NCBI RefSeq assembly: GCF_003369915.1
Contig: NW_022881647.1
Span: forward strand, 186,001 to 250,000
Source: Drosophila miranda
Lineage: Eukaryota > Arthropoda > Insecta > Diptera > Drosophilidae
Direction of reading: 5' to 3'
DNA: 64,000 nt
Below the pieces are notes generated by a model. The model saw only the letters and a list, made by a program, of their open reading frames with translations. It had not been told where the DNA came from and made no database searches. The position numbers and the translations under genes were made by a program. Positions 44,543-54,648 of this stretch are shown here, one piece after another (position 1 is the first letter of the stretch; every line of letters begins with the position of its first letter).

Positions 44543-45645
44543 TTTTTATACCCGATACTCAAAATGAGTATTGGGGTATATTAGATTTGTGGTAAAAGTG
44601 GATGTGTGTAACGTCCAAAAGGAATCGTTTCCGACCCCATAAAGTATATATATTCTTGATCAGCATCAATAGCCGAGTCGATTGAGCCATGTCTGTCTGT
44701 CCGTCTGTCCGTCCGTCCGTCCGTCCGTCCCCTTCAGCGCCTAGTGCTCAAAGACTATAAGAGCGAGAGCAACGATGTTTTGGATCCAGACTTCTGTGAT
44801 ATGTCACTGCTACAAGAATATTTCAAAACTTTGCCCCGCCCACTTCCGCCCCACAAAGAGCGAAAATCTGTGGCATCCACAATTTCGACGATACGAGAAA
44901 ACTAAAAACGCAGAATCGTAGAAGATGACTATATCTTCTAGAGTGCAAAATCTGAACCAGATCGTATAATTATTATAGCCAGCATCAAGAAAACAATTTA
45001 ATTTTTTCTCGCCCTGTCTCTCTCTAACACACACGTAGCATAGCCGGCTTTGCTTAGAGTAAAACATTCGCGCCTAGATCTCAGAGACTACAAAAGCTAG
45101 AGCAACCAAATTTCGTATCCACACTCCTAATATATCGGACCGAGACGAGTTTGTTTCAAAATTTCGCCACACCCCCTTCCGCCCCGCAAAGGATGAAAAT
45201 CTGGGGATACTCACAGATCTCAGAGACTATTAAGGCTAGAGTAACCAAATTTGGTATCCGCACTCCTGTTAGATCTCACTATAAAACGTATATCTCAAAA
45301 TTTCGCCCCACCTCTTTCCGCCCCACAAAGGACGAAAATCTGTTGCATCCACAATATTAAGGATACGAGAAAACGCAGAATCATAGATAATGATCATATA
45401 TATCAGATTGCTGAATCTGGATCAGATCAGATCATTTTTATAGCCAAAAGGAACAAATCAATTTGCACTGGCTACGCAGCACCCGACGTCACGCTCAGAC
45501 TGATTTTCTGTCTCTCTCGCACGCACTCCTTGTCGTGTCGTTTAATATTAGCGGCGTCTGCCGGAGGAGAGCCATACTGACTTAGTATCGGGTATAACTG
45601 TAGAGTTGCGGTGTCCGCAGCAACTCACAACGTTCCCCCTCGTTT
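44543..45645 (+). mobile_element. DINE-1/INE-1-type repeat, copy 4, inside RT
   Basis: Complete ends (TTTTTATACCCGATACTCAA ... CCCCCTCGTTTC). It belongs to a second subfamily shared only with copy 5, recognisable by ACGTAGCATAG and TTTGCTTAGAGTAAAACATT in the middle. The GTCY tract is at about 44692-44730. Confidence 0.9.
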
Positions 45646-45915
45646 CTTTTGAGAGGCATCCATTTTTTTCGGAACCAGCCATACGGGGGAATTGTACGGG
45701 GACCTAGATGGTCTAATTATCCCGTCATCTAGTAGTTCTTTTATTTGTTTCTCTACTTCTGTTTTGGATCCCACTGGTAGGGGGTAACATCGTGAATAAA
45801 CTGGAGTATAAGAGGTGGTGCGGATATCTGCTTTAATGTTTGTGATGTAAGTAAGTTTTCTGTTTGGATCTGCGAACAAATTAGAGTGTGTTTTAAAGAG
45901 GTTTTCAAGGGTTAC
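45646..45915 (-). pseudogene. RT N-terminal fragment of the LTR element
   Basis: A 270-base island of pol between two DINE-1 copies: TYITNIKADIRTTSYTPVYS, YPLPVG, IIRPSRSPYNSPVWLVPKK (fingers of the RT). No protease motif (D-S/T-G) is found between it and the end of gag, so about 100 codons are missing there. Confidence 0.85.
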
Positions 45916-47042
45916 TTTTTATACCCGATACTCAAAATGAGTATTGGGGTATATTAGATTTGTGGTAAAAGTGATTGTGTGTAACGTCCAGAAGGAATCG
46001 TTTCCGACCCCATAAAGTATATATATTCTTGATCCGCATCAATAGCCGAGTCGATTGGGCCCTGTCTGTCTGTCTGTCTGTCCGTCTGTTCGTCTGTCCG
46101 TCCGTCCGTCTGTCCGTCCCCTTCAGCGCCTAGTGCTCAAAGACTATAAGAGCTAGAGCAACGATGTTTTGGATCCAGACTTCTGTGATATGTCACTGCT
46201 ACAAAAATATTTCAAAACTTCGCCCCGCCCACTTCCGCCCCCACAAAGGACGAAAATCTGTGGCATCCACAATTTTAAAGATATGAGAAAACCAAAAACG
46301 TAGAATTGTAGAGAATGACCATATCTTTAAGACTGCGGAATCTGAATTGGATCGTATTATTATTATAGCCAGCATCAAGAAAACAATTTCATTTTTTCTC
46401 GCCCTGTCTCTCTCTAACACACACGTAGCATAGGCGGCTTTGCTTAGAGTAAAACATTAGCGCCTAGATCTCAGAGACTACAAAAGCTAGAGCAACCAAA
46501 TTTGGTATCCACACTCCTAATATATCGGACCGAGACGAGTTTGTTTCCAAATTTCGCCACACCCCCTTCCGCCCCCGCAAAGGACGAAAATCTGGGGCAT
46601 CCACAAATCTCAGAGACTATTAAGGCTAGAGTAACCAAATTTGGTATCCGCATTTCTGTTAGATCTCACTATAAAACGTATATCTCAGAATTTCGCCCCA
46701 CCCCTTCCGCCCCCACAAAGGACGAAAATCTGTTGCATCCACAATATTGCACATTCGAGAAAACTGAAAACGCAGAATCATAGATAACGACCATATCTAT
46801 AGGATTGCTGAATCTGGATCAGATCAGATCATTTTTATAGCCAAAAGGAACAAATCAATTTGCAGTGGCTACGCAGCGCCCGACGTCACGCTCAGACTGA
46901 TTTTTTGTCTCTGTCGCACGCACTCTTTGTCGTGTCGTTTAATATTAGCGGCGTCTGCCGGAGGAGAGCCATACTGACTTAGTATCGGGTATAACCGTAG
47001 AGTTGCGGTGTCCGCAGCAACTCACAACGTTCCCCCTCGTTT
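45916..47042 (+). mobile_element. DINE-1/INE-1-type repeat, copy 5, at the gag/pol junction
   Basis: Complete ends, the same subfamily and orientation as copy 4, only 270 bases away. The GTCY tract is at about 46062-46119. It abuts the gag stop codon and replaces the protease region. Confidence 0.9.
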
Positions 47043-48411
47043 ATTCTAAAAAATGTAAGTCACTTAGTTGTTCGAGATTCGAGTCGTTATTGTCTGTATC
47101 TGGTTCTTGAGCATACTCCTCAAGGGTTTGCTCAAAGTCATTTTCGTTTTCATACTCATCTTTCAGTTGTTCGTATTCAGCCAAAGTTGCGTAATTTATT
47201 GCATCAGGCGAAGAGTTCGTTTTACTTTCGTCGGTTTCGCCAGTTTGGATATTGAATTGTCTTTGTCTTTTTTCTATTACATTTTGAGTTGTTGGGGGTC
47301 GTTTTCCTGCTTGAAAATGCGGACGATTCATATAGTTGACATTTCTAGTATGGAGACTTGGATCTATCTCCATTGGTTCTGGTTTTGGCATTGGCTTTGG
47401 TGCGATCGGACGATTCGGAATGTTATTCTGAGGGAATTGTTGACGGGGATAACTCTGTGTAACTTGAGGTGTTTGGTAATTATAGTTTTGTCTGGGAGGA
47501 ACTGAAGGTTTATATTGATTATACTGGTGGTACTGAAGAGGTTGCCTAAAGTTATTATAGTTGATATTTGATCGGGGTGCTGGAATTGGTTTTTGGTTTG
47601 ATCCCCTAAATCCAATAGTGGGTGCTTTGGCGTTAGCATAATTGGAACGATAGTTCTGGTTTTCTAATTTTAAACAAAGGTGTAGAGCTGATGGGAGGTC
47701 TGCTGGTTTTTTCATACCCAGGAGTCGAGGAAGATCTCCTCGTAGTCCTCTGACAAAAGTATCTAAAGCTTTATCGCGGTATAGTTTGGTCATTAATTGT
47801 TCTGCTTCCCTTCCTAATTCCATGCAACCTATTTTATTTAAAATCAGTGACATTTGGTGATAAACGACTTGATGATAATCTTCCACTGACTGTTGATTTC
47901 CCTGCACTAGCATGGTCATCTGGTACTCTAATGTACTCAGGTCTCTCTTGTCACCGTAGTGTAGGGTTAAACATTTGGAAATAGCATTCCAATTAAGAGG
48001 AATGTTGTATGATTCTAATGCCGTATCGGCATTTCCGACAATCTTGTTTCGAATGACTTGAAGGATCCCAACGTACTTTCGGGTTCCTACTATGTCTGCA
48101 AAGTCCCCTAGAATCCTATCTACTCCCTTCTTCCAGGAACTAAATTCGTTTAAGCTTCCCGAAAATTCCCGAATACTTTTCACTAAGTCTGAAATTTTGT
48201 CGTAGTCACTCGCATGGTGAGGAAGTGCAGGGTTTACTTCTTGATCAACTGCGTTGAGGAAGTCGGTGTTAGGGTTAGGTGAGGCTCGTTCGAATAAAGT
48301 GTTCACTAAATTGGTTACCAAGGATGTAATTTCTTGCCTACTCATATTTGTACCAGCATTGGGGTCTTGAACCAGAACGGCAGGTCTGATTAGGTTATTA
48401 GGATTTGCCAT
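47041..48411 (-). CDS. gag of the LTR element, open
   Basis: ATG 48411 to TAA at 47041; about 456 residues beginning MANPNNLIRPAVLVQDPNAG. The N-terminal half is helical (capsid-like: FSGSLNEFSSWKKGVDRILG, ISKCLTLHYGDKRDLSTLEY, LRGDLPRLLGMKKPADLP). The C-terminal half is Pro/Gln/Asn-rich with YNNFRQP-type repeats and an acidic end. No CCHC knuckle is visible. Gag packages the element RNA. It is the only intact gene of this copy, ending right at DINE-1 copy 5. Upstream are a leader and the primer-binding site. Confidence 0.85.
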   Translation of the reverse strand: MANPNNLIRPAVLVQDPNAGTNMSRQEITSLVTNLVNTLFERASPNPNTDFLNAVDQEVNPALPHHASDYDKISDLVKSIREFSGSLNEFSSWKKGVDRILGDFADIVGTRKYVGILQVIRNKIVGNADTALESYNIPLNWNAISKCLTLHYGDKRDLSTLEYQMTMLVQGNQQSVEDYHQVVYHQMSLILNKIGCMELGREAEQLMTKLYRDKALDTFVRGLRGDLPRLLGMKKPADLPSALHLCLKLENQNYRSNYANAKAPTIGFRGSNQKPIPAPRSNINYNNFRQPLQYHQYNQYKPSVPPRQNYNYQTPQVTQSYPRQQFPQNNIPNRPIAPKPMPKPEPMEIDPSLHTRNVNYMNRPHFQAGKRPPTTQNVIEKRQRQFNIQTGETDESKTNSSPDAINYATLAEYEQLKDEYENENDFEQTLEEYAQEPDTDNNDSNLEQLSDLHFLE

Positions 48412-48958
48412 TATGTGCAAGTATTAAGTATTTGTAAGATATGAATATGGTTTTTGAAATATGTGAATAGGTATTTTGTTTGTTTTAGCTTTCGTAGGTT
48501 TGGGCTTTTATTTTCTTTTTCCTTTTGGGGTTTTTGTTTCCCGTTTTATAATTTTTTGTATCGCGCGGAAGATTTATTTTTTTTTTAATTGTTTCACTTT
48601 TGTGAATTTTTTCCTTCACTTTATTTTATTTTCACTTGAAAAAAATGTTTTTTGGTTTTCGTCGTTTTGTTTTTGTTTTACTTACCTTAACATGTTGGAT
48701 GTGGCTCCTCCAACGGGCGATCCGGAATTGGTCCCTTTTATGATGGTATCACCTTACTGAGGTTCCTGGACTTCGCTCCTTTTTGGTTGGTTTTCCTGAG
48801 TACGGAACTTTCAGGAATTGGAGTCACCGATGGGTTATACCGGACAATATTACGAAATATTGTGAGTCACACCGGTAATTATTATTGAGACCGACGGCTG
48901 CAAGTTTTTGCAGTTTTCGCGAACGTACTAAACCTTTTGCTGTGTTGTTCACTAGTCA

Positions 48959-48977
48959 GGTCCCTGCTCGGGCGCCA
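48959..48977 (-). other. Primer-binding site, tRNA-Lys type
   Basis: Directly after the 5' LTR the minus strand reads TGGCGCCCGAGCAGGGAC (first T is the last LTR base), one base different from the complement of the tRNA-Lys 3' end used by many retroviruses. It primes minus-strand cDNA synthesis. Confidence 0.8.
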
Positions 48978-49556
48978 GTTAATTTTATCCTTATTCGAAG
49001 GACAAAATAAAAGATTATTTTGATTCTGTTCACTTTAGCGAAGTGCTTTTATTGAATATCAGAATGTGACTGCTTAAATCTAGAATTATAATTCTTAAAG
49101 AAACCTATCGATGAACGCGGCAGAGGAACTTCGGCAGAGGCCGAATTGTTGGGGTCTTCAGAATTATTGTAGGCGGCGGCGTCGGTGGCGACAGCGGAGT
49201 TGCAGTTATTGACCGGCAATAGGAAGTCAATGTTGCTGGTCGATGTTGGGGGTGAAGAACAGCGGAGTCATCAAAAATGCATTGTCGACATTATCGCAGT
49301 CGCGACGTCGAAGACGGGGTGGGGGCGATGGTTTCTCGTGAAGTGCTGACTTGAAGTGGAGCGCATAAGCACTTCCAGAAATACAATGTTTCGGTTCTTG
49401 TTTTAGGCAGGAAATGGTTTTTACTTTTTGTGTAAATTGTGACAGAATTCTTGCGCATTGTTATTACAATTGGGTAATAAACTATTGGGCAAGAATTTTT
49501 ATACTTTTTTCTGTTTTAATTGGAAATAAGAGTATTGAACTCTTAGGGTGTTAACT
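48977..49556 (-). repeat. 5' LTR (580 bases)
   Basis: The full-length LTR, AGTTAA...TTAACT. It contains a 71-base GGCGGCGGCGTC-bearing segment (about 49160-49235) that the other LTR lacks. It is followed by the TATA duplication (49557-49560). Confidence 0.95.
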
Positions 49557-49560
49557 TATA

Positions 49561-52140
49561 CATATAGGATTATATTGGGGGTATATTTAGTAAAGAAATA
49601 AACGGAATAAACATTTCAAAGACAATAAATCGAATTGCTGCAAATATTTCAAACAAACAAATCGTTATTTCTTGTCATAATCTTGCCTATTTTCAGCCTG
49701 TATTTCCTCCTTATGGCAAGGGAAATAGATTGAGATTAGATTGATTTGTGACATAGTTTTTAATCAAACTGGAATTGAATTGTTAGAGGCATAAATTGAA
49801 GCATTCTGAATGTATTTTTTGTCTATCATATCCTTAGAGATTGTATAGAAATAATAGCCTTTAGGAACTATCAATCAATAGTTTAGTACTATTTGCTACA
49901 TATTGTTGGATCCGTACTATCTCATTATCTATCCAATCATATCACATTGTGTATCATATATCTATTGTTTCATTGAATTAGTCGATGACTCACTATATAT
50001 ATAATTAATGTGGTGATGTGGGGAATTATGGATATGTCACTATATATATATAATTAAATATGCGACACTTCAGTTTACGTTTTAAAAAAGGTTTTATTCT
50101 TTCACTTAAACTTAGCGTACATTAGTTATTTCCCCGACGATGAGGTCTGAAGTCTTGAACGGAATTAACTTTGGTTGAATTCTCCGACGGTGTCGCGATT
50201 GACGTTTGTCTTGAACAGAACTGAGTTGTCTTTTTAGATGCAGACTATTTATATTATGATGCTCGGTTTGGGATTCGGATTTGGATTCGTAGGCGTTGGC
50301 TTCGACTTCGGCTTCGGAGATGGTGTACGTGACTCGATCGATATGTGGGAAAGGCGGCTTTTGATGAAAGGCTTCCGCTGCGTATGATCGGTGTTGCATT
50401 ACTTGGGGGTGGCTGAGAATAGGGCCTCTGATTGGTCAGCTAGGATGGTGTGATTCTTGAGAATCGATTAGTAATTGATCTCTGAAGAGTGGCGTGATTC
50501 TGGTGCGGCTGGATTCTAGTGCGGCTGGATTCTAGGGCGGCATCTATTGTTTTATGTTCAACTTCCAGTTTAGGGTGTTTGTTTACATTGCCTGCAATCG
50601 GCTACGCGTGGTCCATTTCGAGCGTGAGATTGTTTATGAGGGTTCGAAGCTGAGGGTGTCGTATTGTTTATAGTATTGTGGGTGCAGGGTAATAGACATA
50701 GACAAGGGTATGCGGAGAATGGACTATAGATATGTCACTATATATATATATAAAATTTACCAGATATTCAATATGTTTATAGCCATATGCAGGCATGTAT
50801 TGTGTCAACCACAATCTCTCACTTGATATTGTGTAATATTTCATGTAGTTTTTCTTGCGCTGCTCTGTTTTTCCGACACTCTCGATTACGTGTTAAACTT
50901 TACTAAGCATTTTTGTTTTATTTTCGAACCAACCCAATTGGTTTTGTTTAGTTCTCTTTTCTTTTTGGGGTATATTTAAACGACAAAAAGGCGAGGAAAG
51001 TGCTGCGTGTACCTACCTATATATTCGTCCAAGTAATTTAGGCCCATCCAGCTCTGTTCTAGTGCTACCGGAACCTTCAGCAGAGCCCAACCACATCATA
51101 CATCATCCACTGGCCCAGCTGTTGACTGACTGCCTCAGATGTGGGGACATACGTACTTGTGTATAGTATATACTCGAGCCATGGGCACATACATACATAT
51201 CTAATTGAACAGTTTGAAAGATCGCGCGGCAAGTGGCAGCAAATAATTGAGGTAAGATCGAGTGAGCGTGAGTGTGTGAGAGCATTAACTCGTGTCCAAT
51301 TGAATGATCATCACACAAGCGAAAAAACGAAACAATTATAATCCCGTCAATGGGCCTCCTACTGAAAGACATTTTTGGCAGCAGACGCATAAATCTTTCC
51401 AAATTTTATCTATCAAATATTTGTGGGTTATCATGCCGCCCAAATGCATCATAAATCAGAGCAGAACAAGGAGCAGCTTTGTTATCAATGGAATTGGATT
51501 TTATTTCAAAAACAAATTCTTGAAAAGCACATTGTGTGCGATCACAATATTCGGTTTCAGTGCGATTTGACGATCTGATCCAAAGTTTCGCTAATTAAGG
51601 GGGTATTTCTATCTCGTAGTTCCATTGCCATTACCCATTTCTATTACTGGATCCTACTATATGTGCATTACTGTAAGGTTCTGTGTGATTCCCGTAAAAG
51701 CTTGCGATCATTTGTGCCAACGTGGGAAGATCAAGATTTGTTTTGGCAATTGCTTTGGATATTTGGCGACAAGCACTTGCCCTTTGTGATTGGCATTGAC
51801 TCAGCAGTATAGATACAGATATACAGCTGTATACGCTGCACCACAACCACCAATTCATCTGATTAGACACTGCAGAAGCGGGGGTGATAAGCGCTCTTCT
51901 GACACCGCCCCTGAACAAACAAAAACCAGAATATAATAATGCAAAAAAAAAAGGTTAATAACAAATAAATAATGACGCTCCCAGAGCCACAGAGCGGAGC
52001 AGAGCAGAGCGCAGCGGAGTCAGAGCCAGGGCCGAAACGTTATCGCAATCTATCCACTCCGCCCGCTCGGCGAAACAGTAAATTTTCGGTTGTCGGCTCT
52101 CAGTACTCCGCTCGGTTATAACGGTTGTGTGCCGTGCTGC
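49561..52140. other. AT-rich intergenic DNA
   Basis: No supported gene. Repeated CACTATATATATATA words occur at about 49990, 50037 and 50738, the last two bracketing a 690-base block. An open minus-strand frame at 50112-50399 lies inside that block. From 51960 CT/GA-rich sequence leads into the probable start of the 5'-nucleotidase gene (donor-like CAT|GTAAGTAG at 52191). Confidence 0.45.
50060..50728. repeat. Possible inserted block (solo-LTR-like) with repeated flanks
   Basis: The left flank GATATGTCACTATATATATA (50031 onward) recurs at the right flank (50729 onward). The block between is less AT-rich, has tandem GGCTGGATTCTAGTGCG words at 50505-50540, and an AAAAAAGGTTTTATTC stretch near one end. 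No LTR family is recognised. Confidence 0.3.
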
Positions 52141-52778
52141 TGTTTTGGCCAATTTCGGGTCAGTTAGCCCGTGGATCGTGTGACGAGTGCATGTAAGTAG
52201 CGTTCAACGGCCTGCCCCTACCTAAATTCACGGCCAAATCGCTTGTTGTCTGTCTCCGTCTCAGTTTCGGTTTAAGTTTCGTTTGAGTTGGCAGCGTCTA
52301 TCGGAAACAGATTTCGTTCAGAAGTCTCATTAGCCAGCCATTAGCCGCACAGAGAGCCAAAGAGCGTTTCAAGCTCAACTTCAGCTCCGATTCATCGTCA
52401 TTACCATTCACAGCTGTGAAAGAAACCAGTTAATTGAGTGGCTGTCCATGGCAGTAGCCAAAAAAGTTTGATCGCATGGGATCGGATGGGTGAATGAGGT
52501 TCAGCGTGTATTTGCACACGCAGAGCTTGATAAGCTGCCGATTAGATTTAAGGCACTCCATAAACCATACTATTAAATGATTCGAAGTGCGATTTTGGCG
52601 GGGCTCGTGATTGATAAATATTTGCTAATAAGTACTGCCAGTGATAACATCTCAAATTAGATGGTTAGCTGAGCGGAAGGGCTTGATATAACCCTTCAAC
52701 TGTTATCATTTGGTATTTGATTTACGGCACTGGATTGGTTTAGCTGTCTAATCACACGGATAACCTTTGCCATTCCAG

Positions 52779-54648
52779 TGCCGCCTGTTCGCTTCTGGCC
52801 GTGCTGGCCCCGACAGCCCGATCCAACCCCATTGATCCAAAGATTGCCGATGTCGCCACGGAGATCATTATCCTGCACAACAATGACATGCACGCCTGGT
52901 TCGAGCAGACGAACGTGAACAGCGGCACATGCTCCCAGGAGGATGCCAATACGGCAGTGCTACGGAGGATTCGCCAGAGTGGCCTATGAGTGCGTACGCT
53001 GAATATTTGGCCCTCGGACATTTTCTAATCTACCAAATCAACCTTCTTCTTCTCTTACCCCAAAAAAAGAGTTCGCAAGTACCGCAAAGAGGCTGAGAAC
53101 GGTGGACCTGCCGTCCTCTACCTGAATGCCGGCGACACATACACGGGAACTGCCTGGTTCACCATCTTCAAGGATGAGATGCCAGCGCCTTCCTCAACAA
53201 ACTCCAGCCCGATGCTATCGTAAGTGCTGGCGGTCTACACTTTTGCCGAACAAGACTAAATCCCCACCTCCTTTGCAATCGCTGGGAAACCACGAGTTCG
53301 ATAAAAATGTCGAGTGTCTAATCCCGTTCCTGAACGACGTGGAGTTCCCCGTGCTGGCCTGCAACCTCAACCTGACCAACGAGCCAGACTTGGCTGCCAC
53401 CAAGTCGTTGGCCAACTCCACGATCCTCGAAGCAAATGGAACCAGGATCGGCGTGATTGGCTACCTCAGGGACCAGGAGATAGCAAGGAGCTGCCCGGAG
53501 GTGGATATTGTCATTGGCGGACACTCACACACCTTCCTTGACTCCAGCCAGCCGTGGCCGTGCGTGGGCCCTATCCTACGACAGTGGTGCAGGAGAACGG
53601 CAAGAAGGTGCCAGTGGTCCAGCCATACACAAAATATCTGGGCAAGATCCATGTGCAGGTGGGTGCCACAACAATGCCATGCCAATGTGTAGCCGATAAC
53701 TGAATCTATATATTCCCAGTTCGACGCGGAGGGAAATCTGCTTGAGTTCGACGGGGCCCCGATCCTGCTGAATGCCTCCGTGGCCCAGGAACAGGAGCTG
53801 CTGGACCTGCTGGAGGTGTACCGACCCAATGTGACCGCTATGGAGAACTCTATTTTGGGCTACACCAAGGTGCATCTCGAGGGCGGCAACGTCTGTCGGA
53901 TGAGGGAGTGTAACTTGGGCAATCTGATCACCGATGCCATGGTTTATGCGCGCGTTTTGGAGGAAGAGGGTGGCGAGTACTGGACAGATGCACCCATTGC
54001 CCTGATGCAGGGAGGAGGTTGGTCAATCACAGTGCAAAAGCCATTACCGTTCCTACTGTATCTAACTCTGATTTCTCTGTAGGTATTCGAGCTGCGATTG
54101 AGAAGGATGCGGACGGAAATATCACGGGTAGCGATCTCCTTGCCGTCCTACCCTTCGAGAACGATTTGTTCGTCACGAGGGTGACGGGCAAGACCTTGCT
54201 GGCGGCTCTGGAGCACTCGGCTGGAGTGAGGTTGCTCGATTCGAATGGCGGGTTCCTGCAGATGTCGGGCCTGCAGGTGGAGTACAACTACAACAACGCC
54301 GAGGGTCAGAGCTTGGTCTCCGCGCAGGCGCTCTGCGGCGACTGCATCGTGCCCTCGTACAGCAGGGTCAATGAGAGTGCCAACTACTTCGAGATCGTGC
54401 CCCAGTTCCTGCTAGAAGGTGGCGACGGTTACACCTTCTCCGAGCAGAGCGACCCCCTCAGCATTCGCATGCAGCGGAACGATATAGTCTCCGTTATCGT
54501 TTACCTGACTCAACGGCACTACGTCTATCCCGAGATCCAGGACCGTATAGTCATCCACGAGAAGGATGACAAAGATTCGGGGGCCAACATTGTGGCGTCC
54601 ATCACCCTCATCCTGATCTCGTCCCTGGCCACCAGATTCATAAACTAA
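52779..54648 (+). pseudogene. Ecto-5'-nucleotidase-like gene, copy 1, decayed
   Basis: Exons at about 52779-52989, 53070-53219, 53279-53658, 53720-54017 and 54083-54648. Family marks: a hydrophobic leader, IIILHNNDMHAWFEQT (metal site; HA-W where HA-R is usual), LNAGDTYTGTAWF, SLGNHEFD, IVIGGHSHTFL, GGGIRAAIEKD, and a hydrophobic C-terminus like a GPI signal. The product would hydrolyse extracellular AMP. Lesions: 2 bases missing near 52954, 1 base near 53180, acceptor AG changed to AA at 53277-53278, about 50 residues deleted near 53466, and a frame change near 53540. The last two exons are clean. It corresponds to the NT5E-type pair (CG30103/CG30104) near 54C by family and position. Confidence 0.8.

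Larger units (their letters stand above)
38659..49556 (-). mobile_element. 17.6/297-type (errantivirus-like) LTR retrotransposon carrying three DINE-1 copies
   Basis: Order on the minus strand: 5' LTR (49556-48977), primer-binding site, gag, RT/RNase H, integrase, a foreign acidic segment, env, polypurine tract, 3' LTR (39167-38659). LTR ends are AGTTAA...TTAACT, and TATA is duplicated at 38655-38658 and 49557-49560, the 4-base target preferred by this group. Without the three DINE-1 repeats it is about 7.6 kb, a normal length. The protease part of pol appears to be missing next to DINE-1 copy 5. Gag is open; pol and env are broken. Confidence 0.92.

Noticed and set aside
50112-50399. 95-codon minus-strand frame in the intergenic block
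   Set aside because: No recognisable domain; it lies inside a possible inserted repeat and has no promoter or splice context.
53126-53692. A single 188-codon frame across the middle of 5'-nucleotidase copy 1
   Set aside because: It reads through introns and frame breaks; only its central part is in the true exon frame.
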